The notes under the pieces are model-generated. The model saw only the letters and a list, made by a program, of their open reading frames with translations, was not told the DNA's origin and ran no database searches. The position numbers were made by a program, and so were the translations under genes. Positions 7,388 through 14,197 of a stretch of DNA of 34,189 nucleotides are shown here, in pieces; position 1 is the first letter of the stretch; every line of letters begins with the position of its first letter. This DNA is from Myxococcales bacterium (GTDB lineage Bacteria; Myxococcota_A; Polyangia; Polyangiales; Polyangiaceae). The stretch covers positions 1-34,189 of the forward strand of contig JAGQJA010000002.1 of the NCBI GenBank assembly GCA_020430845.1, written 5' to 3'.

Positions 7388-8632
7388 ATGTCCTCACGCC
7401 GACGCGTCGTCGTCTGGTCGATGCTCAGCGCAGGCGTCCTCTGCGCGACCTCGTCCGCGCGCGCGCAGGCGCAGAACGCCGCCGCGGCGTCCCCGTCCGG
7501 GGCGGAGACGTCGATGACCTTCGGCAAAGGCGCGACAATCCGAGCGCGTGACGAGTCGGCGTCGCTCACCGTGCGCGCGCGCGGGCAGTTCCAGGCCGCC
7601 TACGAGACGAACACCGCCGCGCCGAATACCGGCCGCCGCCCCCTCGCCGACACCGACTTCATGGTGCGGCGCCTGCGCCTCCTCTTCACCGGGCACGCCC
7701 TGAGCAAGGCGCTGCAGTACTACATCCAGCTCGGCTTCTCCTACCGCGACCAAGAGCCCGACCGGCTCACGCCGCTCCGTGACGCGCGCATCATGTGGAC
7801 CGCGCACCGCGACCTCAGTCTGTGGGCCGGCCAGATGAAGGTGCCCTTCAGCCGCGAGCGCGTCATCTCGTCGTCGGCGCTCCAGATGGTCGACCGCTCC
7901 AACCTCAACGCCGAGCTCAGCCTCGACCGCGACGTGGGCTTGATGATCACCTCGAAGGACTTCCTCGGGACGCGCGGAGTGCTCCGGTACTACATGGGCG
8001 TCTTCGGCGGCGACGGGCGCAACCGGACGGGGGACATGCACGGCCTGCTCTGGGTCGCGCGGACGGAGGTGAACCCGCTCGGCAATTTCGAGGACTACTC
8101 GGAGGTCGACTTCGAGCGCTCCACCAAGCCCAAGCTCTCGCTCGGCGTGGCCACGGCGTACAACGAGGCGACCGCGCGTACGCGCAGCACGTTCACCGAG
8201 TCGTTCAAGTTCGGCACGCTCGACTACCGCCACGCCTCCGCCGACGTGATGCTCAAGCTCTACGGCGCGTCGCTCCAGGCCGAGGCGATCTATCGGCGCG
8301 GAGACAAGGTCGTCGTCGGGACGGGCGTGGAGAACGGCAAGACGGTCACAGAGGCGCCGCGCAACGCGTGGGGCTTCATGCTCCAGGCGGGCGTCCGCGT
8401 GACGAGCGGGCTCGAGGCCGCGCTGCGCTACTCGGACGTGAGGCCGCTCGACGACTCCAACAAGCGGATGGTGCGCGATCGCGAGGTGGGCGGGGCGCTC
8501 AGCTACTACTGGCACAAACACGACCTCAAGCTCCAGCTCGACTACTTCCGCTTGCTGACCGACACGGACCCCGCGAGCACGGCGACCATCGAGCGCGATC
8601 GTGTCCGCGTGCAGACTCAGGTCTTCTTCTGA
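7388..8632 (+). CDS. Porin of the phosphate-selective OprO/OprP type
   Basis: This is an outer-membrane beta-barrel of about 414 residues. It has a signal peptide (RRRVVVWSMLSAGVLCA, cleavage around SARAQA) and ends in Phe, the usual C-terminal residue for barrel assembly. The order of motifs fits the Porin_O_P family: an N-terminal ARGQFQAAYE strand; FMVRRLRLLFTGHALSKALQYYIQLGF; a RDARIMW region; LWAGQMKVPFSRER; and DRDVGLMI, where the family has the arginine-rich and Gln/Lys contact segment. It then alternates amphipathic strands to the end. OprO/OprP take up phosphate or polyphosphate; specificity cannot be read from here. ATG 7388 gives a compact signal peptide, while GTG 7373 adds five residues. 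Neither has a strong ribosome-binding site. It is flanked by other envelope genes but has no obvious phosphate-gene context. Confidence 0.82.
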   Translation: MSSRRRVVVWSMLSAGVLCATSSARAQAQNAAAASPSGAETSMTFGKGATIRARDESASLTVRARGQFQAAYETNTAAPNTGRRPLADTDFMVRRLRLLFTGHALSKALQYYIQLGFSYRDQEPDRLTPLRDARIMWTAHRDLSLWAGQMKVPFSRERVISSSALQMVDRSNLNAELSLDRDVGLMITSKDFLGTRGVLRYYMGVFGGDGRNRTGDMHGLLWVARTEVNPLGNFEDYSEVDFERSTKPKLSLGVATAYNEATARTRSTFTESFKFGTLDYRHASADVMLKLYGASLQAEAIYRRGDKVVVGTGVENGKTVTEAPRNAWGFMLQAGVRVTSGLEAALRYSDVRPLDDSNKRMVRDREVGGALSYYWHKHDLKLQLDYFRLLTDTDPASTATIERDRVRVQTQVFF

Positions 8633-8850
8633 CCCACGCCGCTCGCGCGAGCAGAGCGCGCTGACGCGCAGCGGCGCGCGCGGGATCGGGGCCGCGATCC
8701 AGTCGGGCGCGCGCGGGCCGCACGCCGCAGGTCCCCAGCTCTCGCCGCCGAGAGAGGCTCGCCGGCCGCACGTCGGCCGCACGAACGCGGGGTGCTCGCG
8801 TCTCCCCGGCGCGCGCGTGTGCGTGTACGTGCGCACGCGGAGGTCGAACC

Positions 8851-10413
8851 ATGGCTAGGGGTTACGGGGTGAAGCTTGCGGCCGCGGTGGTCGCCATCGC
8901 GGCGTGCGCTGCGCAGCCGGAGGCCGAGCCGTCGGAGACGCTCGAGCAGGCGGCGGGGGCAGGGGAGACGCACCCCTACCAAGCGCGCCTCGTGTGCACG
9001 CGCGCGCCCGGCAGTACGCTCGTCGGGGTCTTGTGGGAGCTCCGCGCGAACGGCCGCGCGAAGATCGCCGAGTTCTCCAGCGCCGGCAACGTGGGCGCGT
9101 GTGAGCTCGCGGCGCGCGCGTCGCGCGGTGGGCGCGTCTGCGTTCCGAGCGGCTACGGCGCGTTCGCGGTGCGCGATCTCGCGGCGGGGACGACGGCCGG
9201 CTCCTACGCGGCGCTCTCGGCGTGCACCTCCGTGACGCTGGGCGCGCCGTCGCTCCGCACCGAGCCGGGCTACGTCGACCTCCTCGCTCCCGCCGAGCTC
9301 GCGCCCCTCCGCAGCGCCATCCCACAGGTCGCCGACGTGGCCGTCGAGGCCGCGATCCGGGGCCCGCGCACGATCTGGTACGACGAGGCGTCGCTCGTCT
9401 TCGCCTATCAAGACTCGTTCGGCAGCCCCAAGGGGCTCCGCGCGAACCGCGTCGGCTACGACGTGGGGAGCACGAGCAACGTGCCCGACATCCGCGCGCT
9501 CACGGAGTACTTCGAGCCACAGCACTTCAAGTTCCCGTTCTCGCTCACCGCGGGCGCGACCTTCGAGAGCAACGTCTACGCGCTCTACTTCTGGCTCCCC
9601 CCGGTGGACTCCGCGGGCGCGGTCGTCCCCGTGCGCATGTGGAAGAACCGCTCTCACTGGCAGTGGGTCTTCCCGGAGGGCACCATGCTCGGCGAGGTGC
9701 TCTTCATCCGCGCGCCCGACGACGGCCGTTTCCGCGCGTTCGAGGTGCGCGCGCGTCGCAGGCAGGTCGCCGCGTGGAGCACGAGCGTCTTCCGTCCGTT
9801 CGCGAGCGCGGCCGAGCTCGCGTCGGCGGTCAAGGCGCGCCGACCCGCCTACCAGAGCGCGCCGGACCTCGCGACGCTCGTCGCGCACCTCGAGTCGCCG
9901 TCCGCGCTCACTCCGCACACGCTGTCGTCGGCGCCGTACGCGAAGATCTTTCCGCCGATGTCGGGCGCGATGGACTACCTGCCGCCGATCGCCGATCCCG
10001 CCCTCGTGAAGGAGCTCCTCGAGGACGTGACGCTCCGTGACGTGATGGGCACGCGCTGGAAAGAGGAGGGCGGCGGGCGCGTGGCGCACGCGGCGTCGAC
10101 GCACGCGCCGTTCCACATCGTGCCGGCGGAGTACCCCGCGGGAATGTTCGAGCTCAGCGAGCGCGGTTGTCGCACGTGCCACGATCAGACCTCGCGGCCC
10201 CTGAACAACCTGGACCCGCGCGTGGTGCTCTACGGTGAGGTCTGGGGGGAGGACGAGATCTTCACCTGGCACCCCTTCGCGATCGACACGTCGAGCTTCA
10301 GCGTGGCCGACGGCAACCGCGCCGTGAACCCGCGCTTCGTCGCCGCCGGGCTCGTCGCCTGGGGCGCTCCCGTCGCGGCGCTGCCCAAGCCCTACGCGCC
10401 CGTGTACGAGTGA
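8851..10413 (+). CDS. Lipoprotein with a single CxxCH haem-c motif
   Basis: This 520-residue lipoprotein has a signal peptide ending in AIAAC. I do not recognise the main body. It contains about eight Trp-rich or Tyr-rich beta segments (for example MWKNRSHWQWVFPEGTMLGE) and one segment with paired Cys residues near the N-terminus (RLVC, GACEL, RVCVPS, SACTS). Near the end Cys440-Arg-Thr-Cys443-His444 is a c-type haem attachment site, within SERGCRTCHDQTSRP, followed by VLYGEVWGEDEIFTWHPF. One CxxCH suggests one covalent haem or a degenerate cytochrome fold, exposed on the envelope. The start ATG 8851 is well fixed by GGAGG 7 bases upstream. The 218 bases before it are non-coding. Candidate roles are electron transfer or a haem-dependent oxidase; neither can be shown. 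Confidence 0.72.
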   Translation: MARGYGVKLAAAVVAIAACAAQPEAEPSETLEQAAGAGETHPYQARLVCTRAPGSTLVGVLWELRANGRAKIAEFSSAGNVGACELAARASRGGRVCVPSGYGAFAVRDLAAGTTAGSYAALSACTSVTLGAPSLRTEPGYVDLLAPAELAPLRSAIPQVADVAVEAAIRGPRTIWYDEASLVFAYQDSFGSPKGLRANRVGYDVGSTSNVPDIRALTEYFEPQHFKFPFSLTAGATFESNVYALYFWLPPVDSAGAVVPVRMWKNRSHWQWVFPEGTMLGEVLFIRAPDDGRFRAFEVRARRRQVAAWSTSVFRPFASAAELASAVKARRPAYQSAPDLATLVAHLESPSALTPHTLSSAPYAKIFPPMSGAMDYLPPIADPALVKELLEDVTLRDVMGTRWKEEGGGRVAHAASTHAPFHIVPAEYPAGMFELSERGCRTCHDQTSRPLNNLDPRVVLYGEVWGEDEIFTWHPFAIDTSSFSVADGNRAVNPRFVAAGLVAWGAPVAALPKPYAPVYE

Positions 10414-10471
10414 GGCCCCTCGACGGCTGAAGGCGCGCGGGTCGGGCGCGTGCGACCGTCGCTCGCGGACC

Positions 10472-11242
10472 TCACGAGAGGCCGCGCGCGCCGACGATCG
10501 CGAAGCACACGGCGAGCAACACCGACAGCGGCGTGAAGAGCCGATCGTCCCACCGCGCGAAGGCCGTCCCGTGGACACGCTTGGTGAGACCCACCAGGCG
10601 GAAGTCGCCGAGCGCGCGGAGTCCGAAGACGCACGCCCCCGCGAGCGTGAGCCACGCCCACACCGGTGAGCCCGCGCGCGACGCTCCGACGACGACCGCG
10701 CCCGCCGCGGCGAACGCCACCGCGACGAGCGCCGTGATCGCCGGTCCGGGCACGAACGCCGGGCGCCCCGCGACCTCGGGGAGCGCCGCGTGGATGCCCC
10801 ACTTCGACCCGAGCAGCCACGCCACGTGCAGGGCGGCGATCCCGGCGAGCAGCGCCGCCGCGACGCCCGCGGCGAAGGGGCTCACCGCGTCGGCGCGGGG
10901 GCCGGCGAGGGCTGCCACGCCGCCGACGACGAAGAGCGCCCACGCGAAGTGACGTCCGCGCGACAGGACGAGCCCGAGCGCCCCCGAGGCGAGGAGCGTC
11001 GCGCCCACCGGCGTGAGCGCCCCGGCTCCTTCGCCGGCGATGATCCACGCGAGCGCGAGCCACGCCATGCTGAGCAGGTGCCAGGCGAACCTGAGCGTCC
11101 GCTGCGTGAACGCGCGCCCGAGCGGTAGGGCGTCGGCCGGGAGCGCCGCGGCGAAGAGCGGCCGGAGCAGGCGTCGCTCCCCCAGCACCGAGTGGGCGAC
11201 GGCGAGGACGACGAGGACGGCTGCGGTGATGTCACGGCTCAT
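10472..11242 (-). CDS. DUF3995 family membrane protein
   Basis: A 256-residue integral membrane protein with about seven hydrophobic helices. The C-terminal part (VWAWLTLAGACVFGLRALGDF, then KRVHGTAFARWD and LFTPLS) matches DUF3995, a family of unknown function found in many bacteria. The start is ATG 11242: GGAGGT sits 4 bases before it, and the in-frame ATG at 11254 overlaps that ribosome-binding site. It diverges from the TetR gene. Its own promoter and two operator copies lie between them, so it is very probably the main target of that TetR regulator. Genes in this arrangement are often induced by a small hydrophobic compound, but no ligand can be inferred here. Confidence 0.8.
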   Translation of the reverse strand: MSRDITAAVLVVLAVAHSVLGERRLLRPLFAAALPADALPLGRAFTQRTLRFAWHLLSMAWLALAWIIAGEGAGALTPVGATLLASGALGLVLSRGRHFAWALFVVGGVAALAGPRADAVSPFAAGVAAALLAGIAALHVAWLLGSKWGIHAALPEVAGRPAFVPGPAITALVAVAFAAAGAVVVGASRAGSPVWAWLTLAGACVFGLRALGDFRLVGLTKRVHGTAFARWDDRLFTPLSVLLAVCFAIVGARGLS

Positions 11243-11250
11243 GGGGACCT

Positions 11251-11268
11251 CCATACGCTTGCGTATGG
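11251..11268. promoter_or_regulatory. TetR operator O1 (palindrome)
   Basis: CCATACGCTTGCGTATGG is a perfect palindrome with 8-bp arms around TT. It lies just downstream of the -10 box of the leftward promoter and just before the ribosome-binding site of the DUF3995 gene, where a bound repressor would block transcription. It shares the core ATACGC-NN-GCGTAT with the second copy at 11298-11311; the centres are 45 bp apart. Confidence 0.75.
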
Positions 11269-11269
11269 A

Positions 11270-11298
11270 GGTATAGGGCAGGCATCTTGGTTGTTCAA
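11270..11298 (-). promoter_or_regulatory. Sigma-70-like promoter of the DUF3995 gene
   Basis: On the minus strand TTGAAC (11298-11293) and TATACC (11275-11270) are 17 bp apart. Each matches four of six consensus positions. Operator O2 overlaps the upstream end of the -35 box and O1 begins two bases past the -10 box, so the promoter lies exactly between the two operators. Confidence 0.55.
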
Positions 11299-11311
11299 TA
11301 CGCCAGCGTAT
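11298..11311. promoter_or_regulatory. TetR operator O2, overlapping the tetR start codon
   Basis: ATACGCCAGCGTAT repeats the core of O1 with 6-bp arms and a CA centre. Its last two bases are the first two of the ATG at 11310, so repressor bound here would block its own gene as well. No ribosome-binding site fits upstream of that ATG, so the tetR transcript may be leaderless. Confidence 0.7.
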
Positions 11312-11945
11312 GGAAAAGCGATCTCTCCCCAAAAAGGCCGCAGGCCAGGCCGCGTCTACGGCGCTGGGCCCGAAGGCCTGGGTCGCCGCGGCGTGGGAGG
11401 CGCTCGCCCGCGCCGGGGTCGAGGGTGTGCGCGTCGAGCCCCTGGCGGCGCGCCTCGGCGTGACCAAGGGGAGCTTCTATTGGCACTTCCGCGATCGTGC
11501 GGCGCTGCTCGACGCCATCCTCGCCGACTGGGAGGTGCGCGCGACCCAAGGCGTCATCAAGCTCGTCGACGCGTCGTCGGAGGCCCCGCGCGAGCGCCTC
11601 GCCGAGCTGCTCCGCGTGACCACGATGGCCCCCGAGGCTCCCGCCGCGGAGCAAGCGATCCGCGCGTGGGGGGCGCACGACCCGTCGGTGCGCGCGCACC
11701 TCGCCAGGATCGACGCGCGCCGCGAGCGCTACGTCGAGGACCTGCTCGTCGCCGCGGGGATCGCGCGACCCAAGGCCAAGCTCCGCGCCCGCGCGCTCTA
11801 CCTGACGCTCATCGGCGAGTACGCACGCGTGGCGCACGGTGGCGTCCAGACGAGCGCGGCGACCTGGTCGGAGCTGCTCGACCTCGTGCTCGCGGACCCG
11901 TCCCCCGCCGCGCCCTCGCCGTCGCGCCCGCGCCGCCGACGGTGA
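11310..11945 (+). CDS. TetR family transcriptional regulator
   Basis: A 211-residue regulator. Residues about 18-65 hold the TetR helix-turn-helix: the segment from AWEALARAGVEGVRVEPLAA through LGVTKGSFYWHFRDRAALLDA is close to family consensus, with the SFYWHF recognition helix intact. The rest is the ligand/dimerisation domain (for example AARATQG and AHLARIDARRERYVEDLL) and a Pro/Arg-rich tail. It faces the DUF3995 gene across 67 bases that carry two copies of one palindrome, one overlapping its own start codon. Autorepression and repression of the neighbour are therefore likely. It converges with the SIP flavoprotein gene, whose stop is 43 bases beyond its own. Family is certain; target and ligand are inference. 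Confidence 0.92.
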   Translation: MEKRSLPKKAAGQAASTALGPKAWVAAAWEALARAGVEGVRVEPLAARLGVTKGSFYWHFRDRAALLDAILADWEVRATQGVIKLVDASSEAPRERLAELLRVTTMAPEAPAAEQAIRAWGAHDPSVRAHLARIDARRERYVEDLLVAAGIARPKAKLRARALYLTLIGEYARVAHGGVQTSAATWSELLDLVLADPSPAAPSPSRPRRRR

Positions 11946-11988
11946 GTGTCGTGACGCCCGACGCCCGCGAACCGCACGTGGCGGCCGA

Positions 11989-12672
11989 TCAATCGATCCC
12001 GCGGCGGCCCTCGATCCAGTAGGCCTTCGCCTTGATGTCTCGCACGCCGCCATCGCGTAGACCGTCGCGCACGCGCTGGATGAGCGCGCCACCGCCGGTG
12101 AGCCCGACGGACCCCCGCACGTCGCCGATGGCGTCGAGGAGCGCGGCGCCGTGCCCGTCGCCCGTTCGTGTCGCGATCGTCACGTCCGCCAAGCCGAGCT
12201 CGCTCACAGTGTCGGCCGTGGCAGCGCCGTCGCCGACCTCGAAGAGCGCCCGCACCTCGCCGGGTCGCGCGCGCGAGTAGGCCGCGGCGACCGCGAGGGA
12301 GGTCTCGTCGCCGATGAGGGTGATGGGGCCTGGCGGCATCGAGAGCGAGCGCGCGGGCGCCATGAAGCGCACGCGTTGTCCGGCGGTGACACGTTGCGCC
12401 CAGCGGGACGCGGGCGTGTCGCCGTGCACGAACGCGACGAGGGACATCGAGCCGTCGGCGCCGGACGCGACGGGCGTGTAGGTGCGCACTTCGTCCTCGT
12501 CGTCGAGCAGCACCTGCACTTTGTCTCCGGGCCCCCAAGCCCTCTCGCCCGACGGCGGAGGCGCCAGATCGACGATTCGGAACGAGGACGACGGCACGCG
12601 CACGGCGCGGACCACGCGCTCTTGGAGGACCAGGCCGCCGAGGAGGGAGAGGAGCCGTGACTTTCGCGACAT
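11989..12672 (-). CDS. Siderophore-interacting flavoprotein (SIP family)
   Basis: A 227-residue protein of the SIP/ViuB group, FAD-dependent ferric-siderophore reductases of the cytoplasm that release iron as Fe(II). The FAD-binding domain (about residues 15-110) has the Arg63-Thr-Tyr-Thr66-Pro-Val motif. The nucleotide-binding half has GDET (121-124), typical of the family in place of the ferredoxin-reductase GGxG. The C-terminus KAYWIEGRRG is also diagnostic. It is slightly shorter than usual (about 230-280 residues). No siderophore transport or synthesis genes are adjacent, and I see no Fur-box-like sequence upstream. A 9-bp inverted repeat lies 40 bases upstream of the start. The ATG at 12672 is followed by MSRKSRLL; no strong ribosome-binding site is seen. 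Confidence 0.82.
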   Translation of the reverse strand: MSRKSRLLSLLGGLVLQERVVRAVRVPSSSFRIVDLAPPPSGERAWGPGDKVQVLLDDEDEVRTYTPVASGADGSMSLVAFVHGDTPASRWAQRVTAGQRVRFMAPARSLSMPPGPITLIGDETSLAVAAAYSRARPGEVRALFEVGDGAATADTVSELGLADVTIATRTGDGHGAALLDAIGDVRGSVGLTGGGALIQRVRDGLRDGGVRDIKAKAYWIEGRRGID

Positions 12673-12711
12673 GATGATGATGCGCCGATCGTTCTTGCCG
12701 TCACACGACGA

Positions 12712-12743
12712 CGCCCGAGCCTTCGAACTTCGATGCTCGGGCG
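12712..12743. promoter_or_regulatory. 9-bp inverted repeat upstream of the SIP gene
   Basis: CGCCCGAGC (12712-12720) and GCTCGGGCG (12735-12743) are perfect inverted copies around a 14-base AT-richer loop that itself contains the palindrome TTCGAA and a repeated TTCGA. It sits in the divergent gap 12673-12839, so it cannot terminate either neighbour. An operator, or an RNA hairpin in the SIP leader, fits better. Confidence 0.5.
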
Positions 12744-12839
12744 CGGCGCGCGGTTTCGGTCCGTGGCCCGCGCTCCGCGGCGTCGCCCCCCGCGCGCGAC
12801 AGAGGCGACGCCCTCGGCGGCGCTGTATGCTTCGCCGTC

Positions 12840-13261
12840 GTGCGCTCGCGCCTCTTCCTCTTGCTTCTTTCTGCGTGCGGTGGCGCGGTCGCCGACGAGC
12901 CGACCGTGGACGCGCCCGCCCGAGGCCCGGCCACGCCCACGTTCGTGGTCGACGGGGCGACGTGCAGCACGGGCGTTACGCCGACCGCAGAGGCCGCGGT
13001 GACGCGGGCCGACGGTGACGAGCTCGCGGTCGTCGAGATCTACTTCGTGGAGGAGTGCACCGGCCAGCATTGGGTGGTTGGTACGAGGTGCACATCTCGC
13101 TTCGCCCCGACGGGCGCGTCGCGACGAGCACCGCGCACGTCCGCGTGCCCTCCGGATTCGCTCGATGTGTAGAGCACGCGCTCTCGCGCCTCGAGCTCCC
13201 CTCGGCCGCAGGCCCCGGCGAGGTGCGCATGCAGATCTGGCTCCACACCACGTATCGCTGA
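12840..13261 (+). pseudogene. Frame-disrupted lipoprotein with TonB/AgmX-like C-terminal domain
   Basis: The GTG at 12840 starts a convincing lipoprotein: MRSRLFLLLLSAC, an acidic/Pro linker, then VVDGATCSTG and DELAVVEIYFVEECTGQHW. In that frame the sequence then turns to Arg/Ser-rich residues and stops at 13172. In a different frame, from about 13070 to 13261, protein-like sequence continues: WYEVHISLRPDGRVATST, GFARCVEHALSRLELP and MQIWLHTTYR. This looks like the GRV...PDGRV...C...A...FP pattern of AgmX/PglI or TonB C-terminal domains. The join is in the G/T-rich run near 13070-13085. Either the gene is broken, or the assembly has a one-base error, or there are two overlapping genes (GTG 13055). 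A single frameshift is the simplest reading. Confidence 0.55.
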
Positions 13262-13303
13262 GGCGCCGCGAGGGCCTTCGAGGGGGCCGAGGCGCGCGCC
13301 GGC

Positions 13304-14197
13304 TCAGAGCGTCTCGACGGGGCTCCAGATCGTCGCCAGAGGATCGCCGAGGAGGCGCTCGCTCATGCCGGACGTGCAGCTCGCCTCGTACTCGAACGTG
13401 CGCGGAGAGTCTCCGGTGTGCTCGACGCGGACCACGCGGCCCTGGGCGTCGTACGAGAAGCTCGTCACGATGTCCCGACGCGAGAGGCGCAGCAGCCGCC
13501 CGCGCGCGTCCCACGTGAGTCGATCGCTCTCGCCCACGACCGGCGCGCCGTCGATCACGAGATCGCGGGCGACGAGGTGGCCCGCGGGGTCGTACGCGTA
13601 GACGAACGTGCGCGGCTGCGCGAGGAAGTCGGCGGTGAGCACCTCTCGCGTCCGTCTGCCGCTCGCGTCGTAGGTGTACGCGAACGTCATCGTCGCGCGC
13701 CCGTTCGAGACGTGGCGCGCCTCGAGCAGCCTCGGGCCGTCCCAGCGCAGGCGCCACGCGTAGCGCTCGGTGCCGGTTCGCTCGACCTCGACCAGCTGGT
13801 CGTCGCGCCACCGGTACGTCTCGACGTCGTCGCCCCGCCGGGCGCGCGCCTTCTTCCCGTCACGCCCGTAGGTGTACTCGACGACCGTGGTGGAGCTCAT
13901 CGCGTCCCGATCGAGCCGGCTGGGGTGGGGCGCGCGATAGGCGTCCTGGCTCCACATCGTCTCACGGCGCACGAGGCGGCCCGCCCCGTCATAGGTGAAC
14001 GCATCTCGCCCGCTCTCGCCGTGACCCGTCGCGATGATCGAGAGGACGCGCCCGTCGCTCGCGAAGCGGTGCACGCGAGACGAGCCGGCGACCGGGCCGT
14101 GCGCCTCTCGCGCGCGGCACGCTGTCGAGGGACCGCAGCCGACGGCCCAGAGCAGTAGCGCCAGCAGCGTCGTGCAGCCCCGTGTCGCGCGGTGCAT
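13304..14197 (-). CDS. YD-repeat (RHS-like) lipoprotein
   Basis: This 297-residue lipoprotein has a lipobox in LLWAVGC (Cys21) and about six YD/RHS-type repeats: FTYDGAGRLVRRE, VEYTYGRDGKKARA, FAYTYDASGRRTRE, FVYAYDPAGHLVARD, LTWDARGRLLRL and FSYDAQGRVVRVEH. Such repeats build beta-strand shells or surface fibres. This is far smaller than a true Rhs toxin and has no toxin domain or DPxGW core; it ends within the repeats. The start ATG 14197 is fixed by the signal peptide and by overlapping the stop of the zinc-ribbon gene by one base (TGATG), so translation is probably coupled. The frame open upstream of 14197 is Arg/Gly-rich shadow of the neighbour. Function is unknown; a cell-surface role is inferred. 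Confidence 0.83.
   Translation of the reverse strand: MHRATRGCTTLLALLLWAVGCGPSTACRAREAHGPVAGSSRVHRFASDGRVLSIIATGHGESGRDAFTYDGAGRLVRRETMWSQDAYRAPHPSRLDRDAMSSTTVVEYTYGRDGKKARARRGDDVETYRWRDDQLVEVERTGTERYAWRLRWDGPRLLEARHVSNGRATMTFAYTYDASGRRTREVLTADFLAQPRTFVYAYDPAGHLVARDLVIDGAPVVGESDRLTWDARGRLLRLSRRDIVTSFSYDAQGRVVRVEHTGDSPRTFEYEASCTSGMSERLLGDPLATIWSPVETL

Noticed and set aside
8617-10578. Minus-strand open frame of 653 codons opposite the haem-c lipoprotein
   Set aside because: No recognisable domain, Arg-rich composition, and it is fully antisense to a gene with a lipobox, CxxCH and a strong ribosome-binding site.
13262-13303. GC-rich imperfect hairpin between the converging frame-disrupted gene and the YD-repeat gene, as a bidirectional terminator
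   Set aside because: The stem is broken by several mismatches and there is no T-run on either side.
13304-14197. Rhs polymorphic toxin or contact-dependent inhibition system
   Set aside because: The YD protein has fewer than 300 residues, no core motif, no toxin tip and no immunity gene; only the repeats are similar.
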